DNA of 64,000 nucleotides from CALOCY01 sp942491975 (lineage in GTDB: Bacteria > Bacteroidota > Bacteroidia > Bacteroidales > Prolixibacteraceae): assembly GCA_942491975.1 (NCBI GenBank), contig CALOCY010000004.1:806001-870000 (forward strand). Reading direction: 5' to 3'. Below are positions 1 to 6,816 of the stretch, one piece after another (the first letter of the stretch is position 1; each line of letters starts with the position of its first letter). Under the pieces are notes generated by a model that was not told where the DNA came from, made no database searches, and saw only the letters and a list, made by a program, of their open reading frames with translations. A program made the translations under genes and the position numbers.

Positions 1-3000
1 CCGTTTTCCCGGGATCAACAGCCACCTGTTTTTTGCGGATGGCCGGCGGGTTGGGGTTACGCACATCCAGTTCAATCTCCTGTGTTGCCGTTTCGTTTCC
101 GCCTAAAGCAGTGATTTTCAGGGTGGCAATGCCCAGTTTTTCCGGCACTTTAAGGTCAAACAGTACCAGTTGTTCGCCCGGCTCGTCAAAAGTGATGGTT
201 TGCGACGAATGTCCTTCGATCTTTAGAAGTGAGTTGGTTTCAATCTTTACCTCTACCGTTTTTACATCGGGTTTCATAGCAAACACGCTCACGGGCAATT
301 TCACGGTTTCGCCCGGTCCCAGCACGCGGGGAAGTGTCCCCAGTACCATCACGGCTTTGCGCACTTTTGCCGTGGCATCGCTTTTCCCGTAGGCTCCCTG
401 GTTACCGGCCACCACCATGGCTTTTACCGACCCGATGTAGTTGGGCATGTCGAACCTGTGGGTGCGGTTTTTCCCGGCCTTGAGGGTAAACGGCCCGGCA
501 TAAAATACCACCGGCTTAAAACGGTTGGCTTTTTTCTTTCCTTTGGCCTGCATCTCCTCATCGCCACCAATGGCAAAGGCTTTCTCCAGGCGGGCACCGT
601 AAGCCCCGTTCACCATATCATACAAGTCCCATGTTTTTACGCCCAGTGCTTCGCGGGCATAGAATTTTGACCACGGGTCGGGTGTGTTGAACCGTGTAAT
701 ATCCAGCAACCCCTCATCAACAATGGCCAGTGTATAGGTCATGGGCTTACCGGCAGCCTCCGAAACGGTCACCTTAAACGGGCTTTCCGGCTTGATCTCA
801 TCCGGCAGTTTTACTACAGGTTTAAGCCGCGTATTGGGGTCTTCCACCATAATGGGGATGATACCATACAGGCGCATGGGCGCATCGTTTTCGGTTTGTG
901 CATGGGGCTGGATAAGCGAGATGTGCACAAAAATGTTGGGAGCCATCTCCGGGGTGAGGTCGAATGAGAAATTAGTGGTATTCTCGGTGGTGTTCACCCA
1001 GAAGAGGTCAAGCACTTTTGATCCGTTCTCGATGCTCACCAGTGCCTTGCCGTTTTTCGATGAGGGGATGGAGATGGTGGCCTTTTCCCCCACATTGTAG
1101 GTTTCTTTATCAGAACTGAATGAGAGCATGACAGCCCCTTCGGGAAGGGAGCGGGTATCCCAGCCGCCCCACCGGCTGAAGTAGGCCGTGACGGTGGACG
1201 AATGGCCTGTCTCCGGTTCTGAAACCCGTATCAGGTACCGGCCGTTATCTTCCCAGTTGCGGTAGGGAAGGTTCAGTTTTACTTTTCCACGCCCGTTGAG
1301 CTGGGGGATGCGGAACTTTTTCACCGGCTTGTGGTACCGTGAGTTGGTGTAAGAACCCAGGTAATCTTCATCCGACTCCCACCACCAGCGCCAGTTGATT
1401 TTGAACACTTCAACGGTCAGCTCTTTGCCGTTCACGGGATTGCCCTCAGTGTCCACAAGGGCCACATCCAGCAGGTAATCCTCTTTCAGTTTGTACCACC
1501 GCGAATCCTGATCGGGAAGCTTGATGCCGGCAAACCGTTTGTAGGGGGCAAGGTCAAAAGCCTGCACATCGATGCTGTGGTCGCCGCCCGGTTCAAAAAC
1601 ACGTGTGGTGAAAAATGCCCGCAACATACCGGGGGCAGTGGTGATCTTTTTGATGTCGATGGGTATGTCGGCATGTCCGGCAGCATCGGTTGTACCCTCA
1701 TAAATTACCTGCTCTTCGCTGTAAAAATCTTTGGCCTGATCATCAAAAGAGAAACCTTTAAAATCCTTGAATGCGGTCTTTTTAGCCACATAGTTGACGT
1801 TGATACGTGTTTTCATATTGGCGGCCACTGCACCGTGCAGCCAGTTGGCCTGTAATGAGGCTGTCTGTTTTTCGCCTGCAATGATTACTTTTTTGGGAAG
1901 TTCAAGGTTTATCTTCAGCCGGTTGGGTTTTACGGTCTCTATTTTTATCCGTTTGGAGAAAACAATCCCGCCCACCTTTATTTTAGCTGTCCAGTTTCCG
2001 GTAGGGGCCTCGGTTTGTGTTTGCGGGGTAAAGTGATAAAAGCCGTTTTCGGAAATGTTGCGTACCTGGCGTGTGGTGATCTGTCCCTGGGGGTTTACCA
2101 GTTCAAACAGTACGGGGTGGCTTTCCGGGAGTTTCTTCTCTTTGTCTTCGAGGATAAAGGTCAGGTACAGTTTATCGCCGGGCCGCCATACGCCCCGTTC
2201 GCCATAGATAAACCCTTTGATGCCTTTTTCTACTTTCTCTCCCGATGTGTCGAAATTGCTTAACGATAATGCCTTCCCGTCATCAAGGCGCAGGTAGCCG
2301 TATTGATCGCCTTTTTGGGCAACCAACAAAAATGCCTTGCTTTCGGGGGCAGCCACTGCCAGTCCCTGTGCATCGGTCTCGGCATGGGCTATGGGTTGTT
2401 TCTGTAAATTGTATACGGTCAGCTTTACCCCCTCTTCAGGCTTAGCGGTAATCAGGTTGGTGACGGCAAAATAGAGCTTATGGCCGGCATCTTCTTTGGC
2501 AATAATACCCAGATTGGATGCAAAGAGGTTGCGGCTTTTAAAATTGTCGGAATAAAAATACGACACATGGCAGGGGTTGTTTCGTTCGCTCCACAGGTAC
2601 CCTTCGGGATAGTAGTATGAGCTGTACCAGCCCGGATTGTCCCATTGCAGCAACTCTTTCTCCTCTTCAATTTGTCGCTCGTAATTGGCCAGCAGCAGGT
2701 TGGTTTCGCTCTCCTGATCTTCAGCGGAACCGCAGTCGTACAGCGAATATTCCGGCCTGAAACGGAGTTCTATGCGGTAAATGGCCCCGGGTTCGATGGT
2801 CAGGAGGGTGGAGAGGTCTATTTTGAAGGTGTTCCACCCTTTCAGGTCGGCACTGGTTTGCTGCTGCAACCCTATCTTTTTTGACAGCACCAAACGGCCT
2901 ACCTGTTTCAGTTCGTCCCTGCCGTCAAAATTATTATTTTGGAAGAACTGGTGGATGTTGTGGCGAAATACCTGGATAATACGGAGGTCGACCGCTTTTA

Positions 3001-4072
3001 AGTTTACCGCTTCAAACGGGAAGATAAACCCTTTGGCCTGGGGGACAATCACCCCTTTGCCCAGCATGCGGACAGCAGGTTTGATGTCTTCAAAGGCCAA
3101 TTGTAGTTTCTGTACCTTCTTTAGGGTATATTCCAGCGAATTTTTTACACCGCTAAATACAGTAATTGTCCGTACACCGGTGAGGCGGTGTTCGGGGAAC
3201 AATTTTATTTCGTTGCCTTCGATACGGAATTTAATATCCGGGGCATTCTCGATGGAGATAAGCCCGTTAAGGTTTTGGTCTTCGAGCAACGGGTCGGAGA
3301 AGTGAAGGCTCACATATTGCTCGGGCTTTTGTACCACACGGGCACTCATCACTTTAAACAGGTCGAGTGGGGGGACTTCCAGTTCGGTACTTCCTTTCAT
3401 GTCCACCCCAATGGGTTTCCCGTTCCACCCCACAACAAGTTTTTGTGCTGCATTGGTGCGGGTTATGCTGTCGACAGTGAAGTGGTGCACACGCCCGTGA
3501 TTGCTTTTTTGTGTAAATTTTACGGGAAGGTTGCGCCCGTTGAAATCTGTCGACAGAAGTTTTTGGACATCTTTGGTACCCATAAAATCGGCTGCCACAA
3601 CCTTTCCCTCCAGCTTTTGCAGGCCGATATCCCCTTCGGGATAGCTCGAAAGGGTAAGGTCTTCGACCGCGAACGATTGTTTGATGGTTTGAAAGCTGAA
3701 TGAAAACAGTTTGAACTCATCGGGGACTTTCAAAAGCTCTCCCAGCTTGAAATCTACATTATAAGTCTTGTCATTTTTCAGGGTATTATGTGGCATAAAC
3801 ACAATGGTATATTGATCCTGCAGATAGACCTTCCCTTTTACCGCCGGTTTCAATGTCAGGAAACGTGATGGGAACTCCTGCGGTACATCAACTATTTTTA
3901 CCGGCCGGGCAAGGGTTATTTTTATGGACTCTGTTGATGAGATAACCCCGGATGTATAAGATGCCACATATTGACTAAATTTTGCATCGGGGACGGATTG
4001 GGTTTTACGCTTTGTACAGGCTGTTAATACCAGTAAAACAGACACTAATCCAATAAAAACAGATCGCTTCAT
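1..4072 (-). CDS. Alpha-2-macroglobulin-like lipoprotein (MG2/A2M family), 3' part beyond the left edge
   Basis: An uninterrupted minus-strand frame of 1357 codons runs from ATG at 4072 to the edge, where the gene continues. The N-terminus has a lipoprotein signal ending in the lipobox LTAC, so the protein should be anchored to a membrane facing the periplasm or surface. Beta-rich macroglobulin domains follow. Family-like segments can be read: a stretch with GERGVWRPGD (MG2), FSRWGGWDTRSLPEGA, and near the edge the A2M-domain-like stretch RFDMPNYIGSVKAMVVA. Bacterial A2M proteins are thought to trap or inhibit foreign peptidases. The thioester region, if present, lies off the window, so its presence cannot be judged. 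The start is supported by the signal peptide and a TATCTTTA promoter element about 25 nt upstream. Identity is confident; the role is from family knowledge. Confidence 0.88.
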   Translation of the reverse strand, partial: MKRSVFIGLVSVLLVLTACTKRKTQSVPDAKFSQYVASYTSGVISSTESIKITLARPVKIVDVPQEFPSRFLTLKPAVKGKVYLQDQYTIVFMPHNTLKNDKTYNVDFKLGELLKVPDEFKLFSFSFQTIKQSFAVEDLTLSSYPEGDIGLQKLEGKVVAADFMGTKDVQKLLSTDFNGRNLPVKFTQKSNHGRVHHFTVDSITRTNAAQKLVVGWNGKPIGVDMKGSTELEVPPLDLFKVMSARVVQKPEQYVSLHFSDPLLEDQNLNGLISIENAPDIKFRIEGNEIKLFPEHRLTGVRTITVFSGVKNSLEYTLKKVQKLQLAFEDIKPAVRMLGKGVIVPQAKGFIFPFEAVNLKAVDLRIIQVFRHNIHQFFQNNNFDGRDELKQVGRLVLSKKIGLQQQTSADLKGWNTFKIDLSTLLTIEPGAIYRIELRFRPEYSLYDCGSAEDQESETNLLLANYERQIEEEKELLQWDNPGWYSSYYYPEGYLWSERNNPCHVSYFYSDNFKSRNLFASNLGIIAKEDAGHKLYFAVTNLITAKPEEGVKLTVYNLQKQPIAHAETDAQGLAVAAPESKAFLLVAQKGDQYGYLRLDDGKALSLSNFDTSGEKVEKGIKGFIYGERGVWRPGDKLYLTFILEDKEKKLPESHPVLFELVNPQGQITTRQVRNISENGFYHFTPQTQTEAPTGNWTAKIKVGGIVFSKRIKIETVKPNRLKINLELPKKVIIAGEKQTASLQANWLHGAVAANMKTRINVNYVAKKTAFKDFKGFSFDDQAKDFYSEEQVIYEGTTDAAGHADIPIDIKKITTAPGMLRAFFTTRVFEPGGDHSIDVQAFDLAPYKRFAGIKLPDQDSRWYKLKEDYLLDVALVDTEGNPVNGKELTVEVFKINWRWWWESDEDYLGSYTNSRYHKPVKKFRIPQLNGRGKVKLNLPYRNWEDNGRYLIRVSEPETGHSSTVTAYFSRWGGWDTRSLPEGAVMLSFSSDKETYNVGEKATISIPSSKNGKALVSIENGSKVLDLFWVNTTENTTNFSFDLTPEMAPNIFVHISLIQPHAQTENDAPMRLYGIIPIMVEDPNTRLKPVVKLPDEIKPESPFKVTVSEAAGKPMTYTLAIVDEGLLDITRFNTPDPWSKFYAREALGVKTWDLYDMVNGAYGARLEKAFAIGGDEEMQAKGKKKANRFKPVVFYAGPFTLKAGKNRTHRFDMPNYIGSVKAMVVAGNQGAYGKSDATAKVRKAVMVLGTLPRVLGPGETVKLPVSVFAMKPDVKTVEVKIETNSLLKIEGHSSQTITFDEPGEQLVLFDLKVPEKLGIATLKITALGGNETATQEIELDVRNPNPPAIRKKQVAVDPGKT

Positions 4073-4096
4073 AACAGGAGTTTTTGGTTTCACCCA

Positions 4097-4104
4097 TAAA
4101 GATA
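4097..4104 (-). promoter_or_regulatory. Bacteroidota -7 promoter element of the A2M gene
   Basis: Read on the minus strand the sequence is TATCTTTA, close to the TAnnTTTG element of the Bacteroidota primary sigma factor, placed 24-31 nt before the ATG at 4072. No convincing -33 TTTG is seen, so confidence is moderate. Confidence 0.45.
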
Positions 4105-4154
4105 AAGTATTTGGTTGTTATGTTTAGTGTCGATCTTAAAAAAATAAGGAAGTT

Positions 4155-4187
4155 AAACCTGACAGGGTTCGGAACCCTGTCAGGTTT
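4155..4187. repeat. Perfect 16-bp palindrome with one-base centre
   Basis: The arms aaacctgacagggttc (4155-4170) and gaaccctgtcaggttt (4172-4187) are exact reverse complements. The element sits between the A2M promoter and the terminator of the next minus-strand gene. It has no T tail on either side, so it looks like a REP-type intergenic palindrome rather than a terminator. Confidence 0.7.
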
Positions 4188-4195
4188 TCGAAACA

Positions 4196-4221
4196 TAAAA
4201 AAAACCGCACGAAGCGGTTTT
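4196..4221 (-). terminator. Intrinsic terminator of the His/Tyr-rich protein gene
   Basis: The 8-bp stem aaaaccgc/gcggtttt (4201-4208 and 4214-4221) with loop acgaa is followed, on the minus strand, by a T run (A run on plus at 4196-4204). It lies about 50 nt after the stop of the 4273-4866 gene. Confidence 0.75.
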
Positions 4222-4272
4222 TTCAAAAGCTCAATAGTTGCGAGTTATACCAATTGTAATTGATAATCGGTA

Positions 4273-4866
4273 TTATAGCCTGGCGCAGATATGGATGCCT
4301 GCAGGCCTTGAAACCAGGCGGAAACCTCTTCTGTATTTTACAAAGTACAGGTCACCTGCTGTGTAATAGATGTGCCCGTTGAAGGCGAAACGTCTCCAGC
4401 CGTAAGGCAGTTCATGGAAACAGGTGCTATAAGGGGCATTTATCCTGATATAGCCGATGTGCGGGCGATACCTGTAGTAATGGCCCCCTGAATAGTAGTA
4501 ATGTCCCTGGTTATGCCTGATCATTACAGGAGGGGTCGTGAAGCGCATAACTACATTCCCATAGCGTGGGTGGTGATAGCACCTGTTGTGATTTTTTACA
4601 CCCTGTTTTTTATGGTGGTATTTTTTATTTTTCGTGTATGTATGCTTTTTACCGTGCCTTTTTTTATGCATTTCATGCGGGTACTGTTTTATCTCGTAAT
4701 CACGGTCTGAACGGCGAAATCTTTTATTTGTTTGGGAATACGTCCGTTTATCATTGTAGCTGTACTCCTTTTTTGTTTTCCGTCGTGTTTGTGCCTCCGC
4801 ATATTCCGGTATGGCCAGTGCTGAAACCATCAGCATCAAACCTGCTATATATATTATCGTTTTCAT
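4273..4866 (-). CDS. Secreted basic His/Tyr-rich protein, DUF6515-like
   Basis: This 197-residue protein has a clear signal peptide ending around AEA at residues 23-25. Residues 27-95 are very basic and rich in Lys, Arg, His and Tyr. A C-terminal region of about 90 residues contains repeated HYYYSGGHYYRYRP- and GHIYYTAGDLYF-like strands. That pattern (GYI-x-I, P-x-GWRRF, G-x-x-YY) resembles the short beta domain called DUF6515 in Bacteroidota; this is recall, not a search. No catalytic residues are recognisable and the function is unknown. It is a single gene with its own terminator on the left. An 18-bp direct repeat (4259-4276, 5029-5046) brackets the gene, and the left copy overlaps its stop codon. 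Confidence 0.7.
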   Translation of the reverse strand: MKTIIYIAGLMLMVSALAIPEYAEAQTRRKTKKEYSYNDKRTYSQTNKRFRRSDRDYEIKQYPHEMHKKRHGKKHTYTKNKKYHHKKQGVKNHNRCYHHPRYGNVVMRFTTPPVMIRHNQGHYYYSGGHYYRYRPHIGYIRINAPYSTCFHELPYGWRRFAFNGHIYYTAGDLYFVKYRRGFRLVSRPAGIHICARL

Positions 4867-5309
4867 GGCTTTTAGTTTTTATGGTTCAACATGCATTTTA
4901 AACATTTGGGACCTTATAGCAACAACTACCGGTGTGTTGACTAATATTTTTAATCGTCAATGCCGATATACAATCAAAGGAGTATAAAGAGTCCCGAAAA
5001 TTCGGGATGAATTTATGCGACATTTTTGATTGATAATCGGTATTATCAATCTACATGCAAAGTGTGTGCCAAAAATTGAGAAAGAAAGGGGGTAAAAAGA
5101 AATTTAGCTTTTAATTGATTTTTTTATAGTGTGTTAGTTTGATGGTGTTGTTGTTTGATTGAAGTTGGTTATATCGTGAATAGTCTCAAAATAATACTCT
5201 GTGTATTTCTTTGTGTTTGTTTTTGGATAATATTGATTTTCTTTGTAAATTGATTTTTTTTAAATCAAAAATAGTAATCGTGTATTTACAAAAAGAACAA
5301 TAAGGAATA
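4867..5309. other. AT-rich divergent intergenic region with small inverted repeats
   Basis: No gene is seen in these 443 bp between the diverging 4273-4866 and 5310-5651 genes. It holds the small palindrome tcccgaa-aa-ttcggga (4992-5007), and attgataa...ttatcaat (5029-5050), whose first 18 bases repeat the sequence at 4259-4276. The rest is AT-rich and should contain both promoters, but no clear pair of -33/-7 boxes could be fixed. Confidence 0.5.
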
Positions 5310-5651
5310 ATGAATTTTATCAGGCAAATTGAACGATTTCAAGAATTAGAACGCTTAATAAAGCAGAAAAAAACAGGAAGCCCGAGGGAGTTGGCTGTCA
5401 GGCTTGGAGTAAGTCGAAGGCAATTATACAGGCTGATAGAGATTCTTAAAGATTATGGGGTTCCAATAAAATATAATAGATCGTTAGAAACTTTTTACTA
5501 TAGTGATTCTTTTGAAATGGTCCTTCATTTTTCTATTCGTTTTCTTTCAGAAAAAGAGAACAAAAAAATAAACGGGGGATCGTTTATGAAAAGATTCTTT
5601 CCGTGCTTTTTTATGGCACGGGACAATTGTAATTTAACGCTTGTAAATTAG
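5310..5651 (+). CDS. Small HTH regulator with a C-terminal Gly-Gly-leader-like tail
   Basis: The 113-residue protein starts with an HTH_11/DeoR-type winged-helix segment: residues 1-60 contain a helix-turn-helix of the form SPRELAVRLGVSRRQLYRLIE. There is no ligand or WYL domain. After about residue 75 the sequence reads LSEKENKKINGG and then a 23-residue tail with two cysteines. The 12-residue segment matches the leader of the next gene product (LSKKEVKEVNGG) at 8 of 12 positions, including NGG. It stands immediately upstream of two Gly-Gly leader peptides and probably regulates them. Small HTH proteins of this kind are common beside such peptides in Bacteroidota (family recall). Whether the tail is cleaved at GG, or is only a relic of a fused peptide gene, cannot be told from sequence. 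Confidence 0.75.
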   Translation: MNFIRQIERFQELERLIKQKKTGSPRELAVRLGVSRRQLYRLIEILKDYGVPIKYNRSLETFYYSDSFEMVLHFSIRFLSEKENKKINGGSFMKRFFPCFFMARDNCNLTLVN

Positions 5652-5671
5652 TCGATTAATTACAAAGCGTT
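5636..5671. promoter_or_regulatory. Imperfect inverted repeat between HTH gene and first peptide gene
   Basis: The arms aacgcttgtaaatta (5636-5650) and taattacaaagcgtt (5657-5671) are nearly complementary. They span the stop codon of the HTH gene and lie 48 bp before the peptide ATG. It could be an operator for the HTH protein or an attenuator hairpin; there is no T tail typical of a terminator. Confidence 0.4.
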
Positions 5672-5718
5672 ATTGACTGCTTAATAGTGAAACGTCAATG
5701 CTTTAATTTTTTTACAAG

Positions 5719-5910
5719 ATGAATAGTTTAAAAACAACTCCCAAAGGTCTCATTGCTCTTTCAAAGAAAGAGGTAAAGGAGGTAAACGGAGGACTCGGAC
5801 TTTTGCCCGCGATCGTTGTCGGATGTATTATTGCAGCTTTTGCTGAAATTGTCAGTGATTGGGATAATTTTGAAAGAGGCTTTAAAGGAGAGCCGTATCA
5901 ACCTAAGTAA
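5719..5910 (+). CDS. Gly-Gly leader peptide 1 (bacteriocin/natural-product precursor-like)
   Basis: The 63-residue product has a leader ending in the double-glycine motif LSKKEVKEVNGG (GG at residues 24-25). The mature part would be about 38 residues: a hydrophobic, helix-prone stretch LGLLPAIVVGCIIAAFAEIV, then an acidic and amphipathic tail. This architecture is that of precursors exported and cleaved by C39-peptidase ABC transporters. One cysteine is present in the core. The stop is followed one base later by the ATG of the second peptide, so the two are co-transcribed. No C39 transporter, immunity gene or modifying enzyme lies in the window, so whether it acts as bacteriocin, signal or something else is open. 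Confidence 0.7.
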   Translation: MNSLKTTPKGLIALSKKEVKEVNGGLGLLPAIVVGCIIAAFAEIVSDWDNFERGFKGEPYQPK

Positions 5911-5911
5911 T

Positions 5912-6079
5912 ATGAAAGGATTAACAGAATTAAATCAGGCAGCGTTGGTTAACACTAACGGAGGGGCATCATTTGCTTACCGGATTGGTCAGGCTTTTGC
6001 GATTCTCCTAGATATTGCGGGAACTCCGGCTATAGATACCGTTGGAGGTATTCAGGCAGCAAACGATTGGTTTTGCTAA
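5912..6079 (+). CDS. Gly-Gly leader peptide 2
   Basis: This 55-residue product begins at ATG 5912, one base after the previous stop. The short leader MKGLTELNQAALVNTNGG ends in NGG and is followed by a core of about 37 residues with small, aromatic and hydrophobic residues, several internal glycines and one C-terminal cysteine. An alternative earlier start in the same frame (5816) would overlap peptide 1 extensively and put the leader in the middle; it is rejected because the GG leader begins naturally at 5912. Two adjacent GG-leader peptides resemble two-peptide class IIb systems, but the cores share little sequence, so a joint action is only a guess. Confidence 0.65.
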   Translation: MKGLTELNQAALVNTNGGASFAYRIGQAFAILLDIAGTPAIDTVGGIQAANDWFC

Positions 6080-6097
6080 TTTGCCGAATGACTAATA

Positions 6098-6249
6098 GGG
6101 AGTGTCCAAAAAGTCTTCGTGCTCTTTGTGTGTACTTGGTGTTCTTTGTGGTTATCGTTTTTAAATTATTGAACCACAAAGTCTCACAAAGAAGGCACAA
6201 AGTTTACAAAGTAACTGAATGATCATTTTTTATACTTTTTGGACGCCCC
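6098..6249. repeat. 152-bp element with inverted ends (miniature-element-like)
   Basis: The ends gggagtgtccaaaaagt (6098-6114) and actttttggacgcccc (6234-6249) are inverted copies with 11 uninterrupted matches. Inside, the left half (ctctttgtg...ttctttgtggtt) is mirrored by the right half (aaccacaaagtctcacaaag), so the whole element can fold into one long hairpin. It has no open frame. It looks like a MITE or palindromic repeat inserted within the peptide cluster. Confidence 0.6.
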
Positions 6250-6269
6250 TTATTTAAATATAGCGCATT

Positions 6270-6392
6270 ATGAATATGAAATTGAGTAAAAAGGAGACTA
6301 TTCGTTTGTTGGTTATAATTATCAGCTTTTTATTGTTCAGCTACCTCTTTTCCCGATGGGATGCTATTGAGCAGATGATTAAAAACCTTTAG
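6270..6392 (+). CDS. 40-residue single-helix membrane peptide of the peptide cluster
   Basis: ATG at 6270 opens a frame for MNMKLSKKETIRLLV... of 40 residues, ending at TAG 6390-6392. It has a basic N-terminus (KLSKK), one strongly hydrophobic segment (about residues 13-26) and a short tail with FSRWDAIEQ. Very short one-helix proteins with a W-D motif after the helix recur near Gly-Gly leader peptides of Bacteroidota as far as I recall, but I cannot verify this here. It might be an immunity or accessory peptide. It is separated from peptide 2 by the inverted-repeat element. Confidence 0.5.
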   Translation: MNMKLSKKETIRLLVIIISFLLFSYLFSRWDAIEQMIKNL

Positions 6393-6816
6393 GGGAGCGG
6401 GGGTGTATAAGAAACGGATAGGGGTTGTTGCTTGCACTGTGGGCAAAACATAAGTGAAACAACGAAATTTTACTACCGAGAAATTTGGTGTATAAGGTTA
6501 CGTATGCCGTTTTATGCTCTAAAAGCTTCATTGATTCTGCACACAGACCTGGAATCTCATGGTCTGAAAAATCACAATTTAAATAAGAACAAATTTGATT
6601 AATTCTCTTAGATATGCTACTTTAGTAAGCTATTCATTGATTATCGAAATGTGTCTTGTTTATGAAAAAAAAATAGTTCCATTATCATTGATGAAAGATA
6701 CGTTTTGTTTAATTTTTTGTACTGTTGATCATGTAGTTTTCGTTACCTTTACAGGCTAAATCATTGAACGATTGATTCATAATATATAAGGCCATAATGA
6801 ACATACATTAAAAAAC
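6393..6816. other. AT-rich intergenic region before the YD-repeat gene
   Basis: No gene or RNA was recognised in these 424 bp. A likely -7 box TACCTTTA lies at 6744-6751, about 65 bp before the ATG at 6817, in the local sequence ttcgttaccttta, which recurs upstream of the S9 peptidase gene (about 27280). Confidence 0.45.

Noticed and set aside
1..4072. Assigning a thioester-type A2M and a pbpC partner
   Set aside because: The region that would hold the thioester and any downstream partner lies beyond the left edge.
5816..5911. Longer N-terminus for Gly-Gly peptide 2
   Set aside because: It would overlap peptide 1 in another frame and put the leader in the middle; ATG 5912 gives a canonical leader.
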